From Galbula dea (Eukaryota > Chordata > Aves > Piciformes > Galbulidae), in contig VWZX01002922.1 of the NCBI GenBank assembly GCA_013399015.1, forward strand, positions 514,853 to 578,852: a DNA stretch of 64,000 bases. The letters run 5' to 3'. Position numbers and translations under genes: made by a program. Positions 12,623 to 24,800 of the stretch are shown piece after piece. The notes under the pieces were generated by a model. The model was not told where the DNA came from, did not search any database, and was given only the letters and a program-made list of their open reading frames with translations. The first letter of the stretch is position 1, and each line of letters starts with the position of its first letter.

Positions 12623-14601
12623 GGAGGAGATGTAGGATACACTGTTTTTAGCACATCTGAGTTTTCTCTATTTCCTTCCCTGTACCCCAGTCTCCCAAAC
12701 AAGTTTTAAAGAAAGGATTTCCTACTCATGTAAAGGCATTATGGCAACCTCAAAGACAAGTAAGCTTTCATTTTGCTGAGTCTGCAGCCTAGGATGAGGT
12801 GATCTAATAGCTCCTGCTGTCAGGACTGGGAGGTTCTGTCTTACCCTTTCCCCTCCTGGCTGTGCATTCTCAATGCTCACCATGTGCTGGCTCTGGGCCT
12901 CCTTACTCTACCCTCAATGAGCTGACTCAACTCATTAAACCAGCAAAAACCAGGTGGATCATTTTCTACAGGGTGGCAGTGAGGTGTTAGATTGACTCAC
13001 CTGCTCTGATGAAATCATGGGCATTGTTATTAGCAGACCATCTTCATCCGATAACAGAGGAATAGCTGCCATCACAAGGGCAATCTCAGATATATAAGTA
13101 TGTAACTACAGAGAGCTGGTTCTCTGCTGCCACATGTCCCTCTTACTCATGCCTCTGGCAAGTGAGTGTAAAAAGCTGTTAGCTCAGAATGAGCTGTCAG
13201 TGGTAGACATGCATTCAGCTCTGATGAGGATGACTCTAGAAGGAACAGAGCAAAGGACAGTTCCCCAATCCCTTGGTGCTGGTAGAAAACTTGCTGGGTT
13301 TTGTTGTTGTTGGTTTTTTTTCACATATATTTTGATGAGACTAATAAGAAGGTTCATGTACTCTATTTTGACATTTTGCAACAAACTTCTGGTGTTCTGC
13401 ACCTGGCAGAAACGTTAAGTCATGAGAAAGGTCACTGCAGACTGGTTCCTGCTGTTTGTTACTATCTGTTGGTGCTGCAGTAGTGCTGTTTTTGGAATCT
13501 GACAAGGGGAAAGGACTGGCTGGTATAACAAGGAAGTTAGGGCCTGAGTTAGACACGCTCAGCAGAGTCAGTACAGCACAGACACAAAAGATACAATGCA
13601 AAAAACCTCTAGATGAGTAGAAAAGGTACCTTTTTTTTCCTTTATCTGTGGCTGGATATCACTGAATGGTTTCCCAGAAGCACCTCTCAAACAGGGAATT
13701 GAACTTAGGTCATGATATCAGGACACTGTCACCACTTTATAGCTTTAAGCACACAGTTATAGACTTGTCATAAACTGCATTTTTTTTCCTCATGGACTCG
13801 CTCTCATGGCTATAACTTTAATACCTCCTGGTGGAAATGAGCCTGTTTGGAATAGCAGTGAGAAACCGCCAGATATATAGACATCCTTTAATTTGTTTGT
13901 TTCTTCTTTCTGTCTTTGTTGCCTGAACTAATTTTATTTCTGCATGTCTACAAGGATCTCTGTGTGCCTTCCGTTTGTGAAATTTTGTATGCCACGCTTG
14001 CAGGCTGGACGTGTGCCAAGTGGCTCTCACTTGCGCAATGACACAAGACAATTCGCTTTGAATTCTCCCCCTGCGCAAAGGTCAGTGAATTTTTCCCACT
14101 CGTTTGCCTGTTTCTCTGCTGCCCTGTCAGTCACAGATAAGTTCTTGGTTGTTTTCTACTGACATTTCTGCTTATGTTAAGAAACTTCTTTTACGTTTGA
14201 TGCAAATTAAGGTTCCTGAATTCTGTGATATGAAAGCTGCCTCTAAAAACTGGAGAAATTGGTAATGCTCTGCCCTCTTTCTCAATGCTATTAAAAGCTT
14301 CATCATACACTCAGTTCATGGTTCACCACTGCTATGCAAACCTCTCAGCAGCAAGGAGTGGCTGCACGTCAGAAGTGCTTTAGTCAATATGTATATTTTA
14401 ACCAGTAAATGTTACTGCCTGGATCATCTGGGGAGTGCTAATGGTTTCAACTGATCTCTACAGAGTTTCATTTAAAAACACTTAAGCCAATTGCTTTGAA
14501 TAGGTATTTGAAATGAGATGTCTGCAGAGGGCTTTCTATCAGCACAGAGAAAAAGATGGGTGTTGGACATTCTAGTGCATCCAACGAGAGCAATATGATG
14601 G

Positions 14602-14665
14602 GCTAGAGCTGCAGGGAGGTGCAAGTAGGCTCTGCTAGAGCTGCAGGGAGGTGCAAGTAGGCTCC
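14602..14665 (+). repeat. Tandem duplication, 2 x 32 bp
   Basis: The 32-bp unit starting GCTAGAGCTGCAGGGAGGTG is present twice in direct contact (14602-14633, 14634-14665), differing only at the last base. A degraded third partial unit may follow. Confidence 0.95.
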
Positions 14666-17629
14666 ACAAGAGCTGAAGGCAAAAGAGCGTTCCAAGAGCC
14701 TGTGGAATTGAGATCCCATTGAGGAGGAAGAATGAGAATTGCCGGTGAATAAAAAAGATGATGAACAGGTGCCTGTTGTGAAAAGCTCCAAATTTTCTGG
14801 ACAGCCCACAGAACCTGAGAAATACTTTCAGTTAAAAAACCCAAACCTAATGACAACCCATGAACTTCTTGTATCCCTGGTATAGGGGAGATTGTCCTAG
14901 CAGCCTAACCAGGTGATGACTTTGTGACAGCACTGAGTACTGTTTCCCTGGTGCTCTTATGCTGTCAGCAATCAGAAGGGAACCAGCCACGTTCACTTTG
15001 TTTCTGCAGCACACTTCAGTGAGTGAAGCTGTTATCGTAAGCGTGTACACCACGACAGAGATGTCTCTGTTTTGTGGCATAGAAAACTGCCTGGACAGCT
15101 TTCACATGAAAGTAGATTTTCATTTACTGTTTTTCACTCAGCCTTGCTAGACACAGAGACATTTCTAAACAAAAGATGGATGTGCAGAAGAATGTAGGTG
15201 ATAAATTCATTCAGGTAGGGGAAAGCACAGCTCAGCTGTGCTCTTCAAACTTATTTTTTCGTATGCAAGTCCAGCTTCCTCTGTTTACTTTGGTATAACG
15301 ACGTTTGCCTTACAAAAACTTTTCCTACTTTTATCTCTGTTTCCAATCTCTTTTCTCATGAATTTTCTTGCCTAAGAAAAATACCAAACAAAGTACTTCT
15401 CTGTGAGCTCTCCCAGAATCTGTTCTGCAGGGCTAGGTCTTAAAAAAACATTGACAAATGTCAGGTAAGCTCAGTGCACCATGCTGTCATCTTAAGGCTC
15501 CTGTCCTACATTGCTAACATGTTCCTCTTGCATGAGCAATGGAATCTGATGTTTTCACAGCACAGGTGTAAGTGAAGCTCCACAATATTAGCAAGGATCG
15601 TGTTACAAGTAAAACCTGTTGGAAGAAGGACCAGGAAGGTTAGCAGGTTATATGGGTGTAGGAGAAGAGTGTCTCTCCCTCCCTGTCTCTTTTGCCTTAT
15701 TGACCTCATCTATGGGAGATACCATTTCATGGGCAGACTACAGCAGAAAATGATGCAGGGCATGGAAAATGCCTCCATCCTATGTCTGCAGCACCTTCTA
15801 CCCCAGCAAAACTTGCCCCTTTGTCCACACCTCTCCTGATATCCAGAGACCCCATTGACTTGGGAAGGGATGTGGCTCTTCTCCATGCTGTCGTTTTGCT
15901 GGGAGAAAACCAGCTTCCACTGTGGGAGGGTACAAAAAATGCAGTCTGATGCCTGTGTCTCCCAGCTACTGACATGTACAGCAAATGCAGGTAGCACTGC
16001 CTCTACTCTGGGGAGCAGGCAAGGGCAAAAGCAGAAGCAAGCAAGACTGGGTCTTGCAGACCAAAGCTTGGCCAGCTGCACAAGGCAGTGCAGAACATGG
16101 CACTAGTATAGTTATCGTAGATGCCTTTATATCTTTGCCTCTTAGTAATTATGGTATCATTAGGTGCTGCTCATAGTGGGAAATGTGATGTTATTGTGGT
16201 TCTGGTATGTTGTCCATAATTAGTGTGCAGTCCTTTAATGCTAATTACCTTAAGTATTGATTCCTTAAACATCAATTAAAAATATCACTTGAAAATTTAC
16301 CTCTTCCTCAAACAAATTATGAGTTAACATGGGGGTACTTACAATGTACTACTTAGACTTGCTTAATTAGTCAATCTCTATGAAGGGGTTTTAAATGTGT
16401 GAAGAGCTATCAAACTGCTAAGCGCATTATTTTCAATTAATTTTGTGCAACTACATCTACACTACCAAGAGGGTCTTTAGAGTGCTGAGGAAAGGAAAAG
16501 GAGACATTGCTAATAATTTTAAAAGTAACTAATAAAAAAAATGAATTACTTGAAAGATGATTTGTGGGATGATGATGGTGGGAATAAGGGTGAACATAGC
16601 ATTTCTTCTGTTTCAGGCAGACCTGAATATGAAAGATTCAACATCCATACCCCTTCTTCTGCCTTTGCTGGTCTCTGCATCTCTTTGCATCCATCTTTCC
16701 CTAGTCTTAATCCTCTCTCTCACTGAATATTAAACCTCTTCCAAATTTGATATTACCTTAGCAAAAAAAACCCCCAAACCCAAACAAACAAAAAACCACA
16801 CAAAATCCCCCATCCGTGTTAAAAAAGAGTGAGCACGGCAAAATACTCATTAAACTGTGGAGTTGCTGAGGTTACACTCTCACACCAAACTTATAGCAAG
16901 GTGGCTTGTTCCAAAAGAAGCTTCATTCACTTCAAAAGGAGATGCTAAAGGCTAAGAGAACAGAGCCAAGTCTACTGAAGTCATATGGTATCTCTCCACT
17001 TCCTTAACAAGCCTGATAGCCAAAGGAGATAAGCTTCTAATGTGTCTTTCAAAGTTTTATATTCTGTTTAGAGCTTAGATGCCTTGTTACTTATTCTCAT
17101 TTTACTTCACCCATTAATAATCTGCTTTTAGTGGTGTTCTTTCCAAAAATTGACAATGGATGCTTTTTGATAAAACTCTGTCACGAGAAAACTGTCTAGC
17201 TGGCAGCTTTATTTTGGTCAGCTGCATTGAACTGAACTTCACTAAGAACCAATTTCCTGGATTATTTTTCTCCCACTGGGACTAACAAGAGGTAAGAACA
17301 TTTTTCTTTCTGTGTCTGACTTTTTTAACAGTTATTCTCTTGCCTTTTCTTTCTTTCTTTCCCAATAATGATAAATCATCACTTCCTTGCTGACTGCCAA
17401 GGTCCAACATGTTGTGAAAAATTCAGGCAGCTTGTTTAGTATCAACTTGCCTGAGCAGTGGTTATGCAGCAGTGTCTCCTTCAAAGGGTTTGGATAATTT
17501 TTAATGTGTTTGCAGTATATTTGAATCAACTCTGGGCATCAATTCAGTAGTGATTTGAAAACCTATTAATTTACCTTATTTCATCCAAAAGAAACTGGAA
17601 CAGAGAACAGACTGTTTGATGGCCACAAC

Positions 17630-18673
17630 TTTATTCTCTGCATACTGTAAAATAACAGCTTAATCTGTTGGATGAGGCATTCCACTAGCAAGTCAGTTGT
17701 GTACACAGTGATCCTGAACCCCATATTCCCAGATAAAGAGCTTCTGCCACAACACCAGAAAAACCTCTTCTCCCCAAACCCTCCCCCTTCAGTTTTACAA
17801 AAGGAAACAGTGAGGGATATTCATTGTTACCCAATTCAGTGAATATTAACTTAGTTGAAGGGCCTAACCTGCTTTAACCTGGGTGTCTAACAGAAGCATA
17901 GATACCTCAAAGAGCAGCTTGAAGATGGGACAAGTTGTTTTTCTGGGGTGCAGAAAGAACAGCAGGACTATTCCTTCTGAAGCAGCAAAGAAAGTAGCTT
18001 CTCACCCTCCTATATCTTCACCACTGTTTTGTTTGTACAAAAGCTTACAGGATCCTTTCCTTTCATCTGGTATATCCATGCAGTCTGTACCCACAGAAAG
18101 TATGAGATGGCTAAGCCTGAACTATTTTGAAAAGTCAGAGTTGCCTTGCACCTCAACATAAAACCTCCTCACTTTCATTCCCTACCTTAAGGATTAATGT
18201 AATGACCAATGATCATTTAATTCACCTGGCTGTTCCTCCTGCCTCTAAAAGAAAGGTGAAATGGAGCCTGAAGAGACCGAGTGCTACCAGATCCAAAAGG
18301 AAGGAAGTAGGGCTACCTGAATGCTGAAAGCTGACTTGTCTGAGGTGCATTTCCACAGAACAAACCAAATAGTAGGAAGTTATAAATACTTAGCCAAAGA
18401 AGTGGCAGGGCAGGGAGGATCCTGCAAGGTCTCAATGAACAGTCCAGGATTTTTGTTCCCTCCTCTTCGTGGATATGAAAAATAGGGATAAAAATTCCTA
18501 TTCTTTCCAAAGGGTTCTTTTTCATACTGACATCTCAAAAGAGCAATTGACAATAAATTAAGATGAAACAAAACCACCATATGTTCTTGGTGCCAGGGAA
18601 GATGCATTCCATCTTTGTCCCTGTCATGTCAGAAGAGGAGGTCCAGTCTGGCTCTCTGGGGCATCCTGTGCCC
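17630..18673 (-). other. GRAP2: GRAP2 3' UTR, putative, with AATAAA signal
   Basis: After the stop codon, the first AATAAA on the minus strand is at 17635-17630 (TTTATT on the plus strand), followed by a GT/CT-rich stretch that would suit a cleavage site near 17610. This gives a 3' UTR of about 1.05 kb. Another AATAAA lies near 17207. No transcript evidence is available, so the end is an inference. Confidence 0.6.
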
Positions 18674-18853
18674 TCACAGGGACAGTGGTGTTACATAGTT
18701 GGCAGGGAAGAGACCCAGTTCCCCACGCAGACGTCCTTTCCACCATGATGGGTTGGAGCTGTCCAGGACCTCTAATATGTCTCCACTGCGGAAGCCCAGC
18801 TCATCATGCTCCACAGCATCGAAGTCGTACAAGGCACGGACCCAGAGAGTTCG
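18674..18853 (-). CDS. GRAP2: GRAP2 coding exon 7 (C-terminal SH3 and stop)
   Basis: The exon encodes the last 59 residues and TGA (18676-18674). It shows VRALYDFDAVEHDELGF, then DSSNPSWWKGR and LGLFPANYV, a complete SH3 that in mammals binds the RxxK motif of SLP-76 with high affinity. The acceptor is CTCCTTTACAG. It is the most conserved part of the protein. Confidence 0.97.
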   Translation of the reverse strand, partial: RTLWVRALYDFDAVEHDELGFRSGDILEVLDSSNPSWWKGRLRGELGLFPANYVTPLSL

Positions 18854-21800
18854 CTGTAAAGGAGGTAGAGACAGGCAGGGAACAATGAGCCAAAACTCTT
18901 AAAGACCATCCTCCTGTCACCTCTTTTATTGCTGAGTAGGTGTATTCTCTAAGAGAGGACATGTAATGCTGAAATTGAAACCATCTTGCAATTAAACCAG
19001 GAAGCGGCCAAGACGTCAGGACGGAAGGACCAATTTACTGTGACACCCAAGGGGTGGTGCAGCCTTGTGTATTTACGGGCATTCACCCTATAAGGTGAAA
19101 AGTCAGACAGAGCAGGTTCTTAGGAAATAGGTCAGATTTTTTTCTTAGGAGAACTTAATTATAAAAGACTTTGCGGTCAATCTCACATTTTGACTGGAAA
19201 TAAAAAATTTAAAAGACATAGAATGAATAGATGAGTCCTAGTTTGATGCCACAGTAAGTCTGAGAAGACATGCCAGGTGTAGACAAATAGAACTGAGTAA
19301 TGAAGGTCTTCTCAGAACTGAAGCAAAACGTAGTGGAAAAGACAGTGTGACTACAAGCACATCAGAAGATAGAAGGAGCACTGTAGTACAGCACAGTATC
19401 ATGAGGCAACTCTCCATAAGACTCAAAAAGAGTACTGTAGATCCAGCTACTGTGCTTAGGAAAGCCTGGATGTGTTGGCAAAGATACTTGATAGGCCCTT
19501 GCATCAGTGGGCATGAAGCATTACATTTTCAGAAATGTCTTCTGCTGGACTGGAACCATACTTGGTCCAAAGCTATGGGTGAGCTTGGGCTCATTCACAA
19601 TGTCCCAGATGTCTATTTTGTCTGAGCTTATGCTAAGTACCCTCTTCTACTATGTTTGCGTGCTAAGGCTGGCTTTGAGAGCAGTCTTACCATCAGAGTG
19701 CCCAGAACCAAGTTCAAGTGGCTAGGGTAAAGTCTTGAAGCTAAAGAACATCTCCTAAGATATGTTCTGACAGGCTTACTACACTATTCTTGAAGCAACC
19801 TCTGTGCAGGTGACATTGCCCAGAGTGCTTCGCCATTGCTAAGGGAACTGTTGATTTTGGACAGATGGGGCTTTCCAGGAGTATCACCTACTGTTGGCTG
19901 CTGGTGCAGTGGGTCCGTATGTCTCCGTTGCATAGCTGATGCACCCTGATCCCACAGTCCATGCAGTCCATCCTTGCTGTCCAGACTTCCACCATATCTA
20001 TCCTAGAGAGAAAACAGCAAGAGAAAAGCCATGTATATGTTGAGATGTATAAATGAGGGGGTTTAAAATTCATTGGTGGCCAGTGAGTCGGGGTCCAGTC
20101 TTCAAGTAAAATTATCTTAGATGTCTGCTTCTAATTCAGTCCATGAGCTGCAATTCTGCAAGAAATGCCTCTCATGGAAGAGGTCACCTTAGACTGTTCT
20201 GTCCTAGATTTTTCTTCTTAGAAGTTGAAAGTTGGCTCTCCTTAGCTGTGTTCCACGTTCCTACTCCCAGGTTCCCAGTGGAAGGGCCACTGTACACTGA
20301 CTTCTATTTTTTGCTGTTTTGTCAGTCAGTCACAGATCACAGAACTAAATAAAAGCCCACATACTTATTACAGGTCAAGGAGCTGCCCAGGCCAACACCA
20401 TCACGGCTACTACTCCCATAAGAAGACGTAACTGACTCTACTTCCTAAAGCAAGTTCAGGGAGGCAGATTTTTTGATAAAGTGACTGTTCACTTGCTGCT
20501 AAGTGATTGCTGTCAACGTTTCATGTGCCTGGGCTTGGATGTCCCAGCCTCTCATTCCTGGCAGTACCTGCTGCTGCTGCAGTATGGGGGTAGGATGCTC
20601 TACATATCTCTTGGATATAGAAGAATGATCTTCTCCACCTGCTCCAGCCAGGCGTATTCCTTCCCAGCCCATCCATTCCAAGCTCCCACCTTGCCTCTCC
20701 TGATGGAAGAAAGATCATAAAATCGAGGTTAGGTTTTGCTTCCCACCACATCCTTGACTGAAGCTTAGCCATCGTGGCACACTAATCACTACCACTACCC
20801 TCTACCTTGGAGGCTCTTCCAAAAGGAAGATCCTGCTCCTCTGAATAGAACGACAAATCAGGAATCCTGTATTTTAGACTTGTCATAACAATTCTCCATC
20901 TGAAGAGTGGGTAGTAATGGGAGGTGCTGGGCTGAAAATGTGGCCCCTGATGTGAGGACCTGCACAGGAGATAAGCTCTTCTTGGAAGTACTGCTCTTAG
21001 ATCTCATTTGTATCTGCACTGAAATCTGTATATTACCCTCATTTCATCTAGAAATTTAAATTGTGAACAGGAATTGCACTGTGACGAGTGCTAACCATAC
21101 CCTGCTGAGCCCATCACCATAACAAATGTACAGAGGGTTTGCCAAATCCAATTCTACTCTTTTCATTTGCCTGTCTGCATCTTGGGAGCAAATGCTGTTA
21201 TCTTTCCCTTCCTGCTCATAGTTGGCTGACAAACAGGTTGTTTTACTGATATACATGCATACAGTCTTCCTTTCTCCTTCCCGAGACAATTCTTCACTGT
21301 GTTCTCTCTCATAGGTCCCATAGGTTCTATTTTATACCTTAATAATGCATTTTTAAAGCTCTGCCTAAGTAGTCTAGAAGGAGGCAACAACACAATCCCC
21401 TTCTTCAGACTGCAAAATATATCATCTCTCTTTTGGAGACAGCAAGAATATGGAACTTTACTGCTGCAGTGAGCAAGTCATGTACTTTCTCCCTTGCCTC
21501 TACCTGCACATCCTGGTAATTTAATACTAGAACTCATTTCCCAGTAAAGCAGGACTTTGTTTACTGCAGTGACCAGGCATGTTCACTCGCAGTACGGTGT
21601 GTGCAATGCATAGCAGTCTGTACTATGACATTTGTTTGTTCCCTGGCACAAACCGAGACATTTGTTGGACAGGGACTTTCCTGCCTTCTCAAACATCTAC
21701 ATTGTCTTCCTTGAAGGTACATTTGGTTCCCATATCTGCTATGTTCTTCTCAGCAGTACTTTTCAGTTCCTACCAGCCACTGCTCCAAGTTCTGCCCTTG

Positions 21801-24800
21801 GTTCCTCCACGCTCCTTATTGTATTCACTCAGTAACAGGGGATGGATGATTCTTCTGAGCAGAAAAACTTTCAACTGTAATAACAGCTACACTCTGGGGG
21901 CATTCAAGGACACTAGGAAATCAGAATCAAATTCTTCTCAGACACAACCTATCAGTCAGCTGTGCACCTGCCCTTATAAAATCTTGGCATTTCAATAAGA
22001 TAGGCTCTCCTTCTCTTGAACATGTGAGGCATTTTAAAATTTCAGCTCTGGGGGCTTAGTAGAGCTTTAGCAAAACACCTCTATGCAGATTTGCAGCAAT
22101 GCCTATTGCTATCCAAAACAGAATCAGAAAATTCTGCTCAATTATGTAACTGTATATATAACTGAATCCACTAAAAATCTTGCAGGACCCACCAGTGTAG
22201 TGATGTGGCTGGGTTTCCAGGAACAGATTCTCTCTATGCCATTCTCATGGCCTGAATTCCTCCTACAGGAAGGTTTCTTACTGAGAAACTCCTAAGAATA
22301 GTTCGTGCTTACCTTCTCTTCTTGACTGTTGTCCCTCAGGAAGATCTGCTTCTGCCTGGAGATGGAAGTTGTCTTGTAGTAGTCCACCAGCTTGTTTAGG
22401 GAGTGGAATTTCTCTGTCCACAAGTAATAGTTACCCTTTGAATCCCTCATCACTTTGAAGTGTTGCACATCATCTTCATGCCTGGATCCAATTGGAAAAG
22501 TAAGAAATCATCAACCAGATTGCACTTCTACCCTTTTTTGAGAAAGTTTTTTCCAGAAGGAGACCAAAACTGCTGGTTTGGCCAAATCTAGACTTCTGAA
22601 AAGTAAAGCAATGGTGGTCTTTGTGAGTACTGGACCCAGATATGGCTCTGTACTTCAAAAGATTCATCAACTTAGAAACATGGAATGCCGCAGGGCTGCT
22701 CAGTCAAAAAGCATTATCACAACAAAACACAGGGTTCTAACGCCTGTCCTTTGAAATAAAGGCCAGAGGAGCTTCCAGGGCCACAAATAGCTAATAACTT
22801 TATTCTGTACTTTGTATGGGAGAGAAAGATGCAGTCATAGTCTACCCACTAGCCTCTGCAGTTTCCTGTTAAAATCCAGTCTGCATTAATTATAAGAAAT
22901 GTATTGTAAGTTTTCTCACCATGGGCATCACCATAACATGTAGACATAGTCACATAAAGCCATTCACCGAGTTTTATAATTGTATAACATCTAGTGTAAT
23001 GTCATTACTACAGGTCATTCTCCCTACCACAAAGAAAACAAAACAAAACAAAAAAGAGAGAATTATTAGTTGCTGTTACAAGCCAAATTAAGAATCTCAA
23101 CCTTCTTCATCTGCTTCCATCTTGAAGCTCCCCTCCTCTTACCTCTTGTCAGATTTGGACAATTACTCCTTGAAACCACTGTGATCTGGTTTTGGTACCC
23201 ACCTCCTTGCTCTGTGCAACTCCAGGAACTCAAAAGACTCATCTCAGAGGCTTCATCTACACAAACACACTAAACAGGGACCAGGCAGGGAATGAGTGCT
23301 ATCCTGGACTGCTGCAGTCATACAAGCTGTTAGCATGGTTTTGGTCTAAACCAAAAAGCCTTCCCCGTGGACCATAGTTAGAGGGATAGAGTGGACCAGT
23401 AACTGTTCACAGTGAGCTGCTTGAATACAGCTGTACTGTTCTGTGGGGTGGAGAGGGTTTAGCCATCTAAGTTCTGCCACATTGCTTGACCTCAAGGTCA
23501 GAGAAAGAGCCTGTCTCTACTTAGTTTATTAGTGTTTATAGGTGTAGATGTAACTAGAATGTTTTCCTGCATTCCTCCCTTTTTGAGCTCCATGAATGAG
23601 AAAGTGCATACAGCTTGGAGAAGACACTGTTAACCACTATTCTAATTTAAAACTGGTTACCAATTGACTGAAACTTGGGAAACTGACCATCATCTAAGAG
23701 CCTTGCTTCGAAGCAGGCACTCTGAGAAGGGCTAGGCCACAATAAGTTGTTGAAATGCAGCTGGGCCACAAGCAACTAAAAACCATTCCTGTCCAATAAC
23801 TGTTTAGTGACCTGTGGGAAATAAGTTGGCAGTGTTAAAGTAATTTCATAGCCATTAAGGGTACTAGTGGAATTCTTGGATTAAGTAATCAGAGCTGTCA
23901 GGAATTAAAACAAATGGAAGGCACATGTTTTGCACTGTGGGAGACATCTCACATACCACTCTGCTTTGCTGCAGCTCTTTCAGAGAGGCAGGTCACCAGA
24001 GGATGCAGCTTTGAAATGGGGCATTCACTGTGTCTCTTGAAAAGAGACAGAAACATTTGGGAATCAGATGCCTAATTTGTTCTCATTCACAACACAGCAG
24101 CACTGCCAGTGACTGGCAGCATGCAAACTTCCCAAGAGGCTACCTCACAGTAGGAGTACTGTCAAGAGAAGGATAGGGACATCATTAAACAGGAAAAGAA
24201 GCACGAAAATGCTGAGAGAAGAAGATACCTGACAGAGATGGAGAAGTCACCATGAGAGTTCTGACTGGCTCGAACAACGAAGGAGCCAACTCCTTTGCTC
24301 ATGAGCATGTTCTCTGCTTCGTGCCGGGATATCCTCTCATCAAACCAGCTGTCGAGTGAGAAAAACCATGGAGACGTGAGAATTAAGGTGAAGAACACAA
24401 AAATTAAGGGTAAGGAGAACAGGAATAAGCAGGGTGGAGGAAAGACAAACCAAAAGGATCAGAGGAGACCACGTGACGCACTGATGAGTGCAGACCATTT
24501 TCTTTGAGCAGTAAAAGCATGAAGACGCAAAAAGAACAGTGTAAGCTTTTGTATGCTAAGAAGCAACACTTAGCTGAAACTGTAATTACAGGTAGAATAC
24601 AGTAAGGTGTTAGTCAAAGAAGTTTTAAATCACAAATGTGTGTGTATGTATATACACATAATTCTCAGACACATTCATCAAATTGCTTTTGGTAAACTGA
24701 TTGAAAATTACTGGACTGTGATGGATATATTACAAGGGACACAAATAAATTTTTAGCACAAGTAAGCCATGAAAGTTTTAGTACTAATAAACTGGTTTCT

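Larger units (their letters stand above)
11063..17629. other. Non-coding stretch between CR1 and GRAP2 3' end
   Basis: This holds the RNase-H-like ORF (12.2-12.6 kb) and the 32-bp tandem duplication. A possible degraded tRNA-like segment lies near 13.7 kb. No exon of FAM83F or any other gene was recognised. Confidence 0.55.

Noticed and set aside
16766..16800. Telomere-like or structured C/A-rich run
   Set aside because: An irregular A/C low-complexity run without a consistent repeat unit.
19888..20073. Minus-strand ORF reading VWTARMDCMDCGIRVHQLC over the GRAP2 exon 6 locus
   Set aside because: It is a different frame of exon 6. The correct frame gives the conserved GGSLD and RRHTDP stretches.
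20499..20681. Minus-strand frame continuing past the GRAP2 exon 5 donor
   Set aside because: The frame stays open about 20 codons beyond the donor, but the GT-AG splice right after the glutamine run gives a phase-correct junction to exon 6; the extension has no similarity to GADS.
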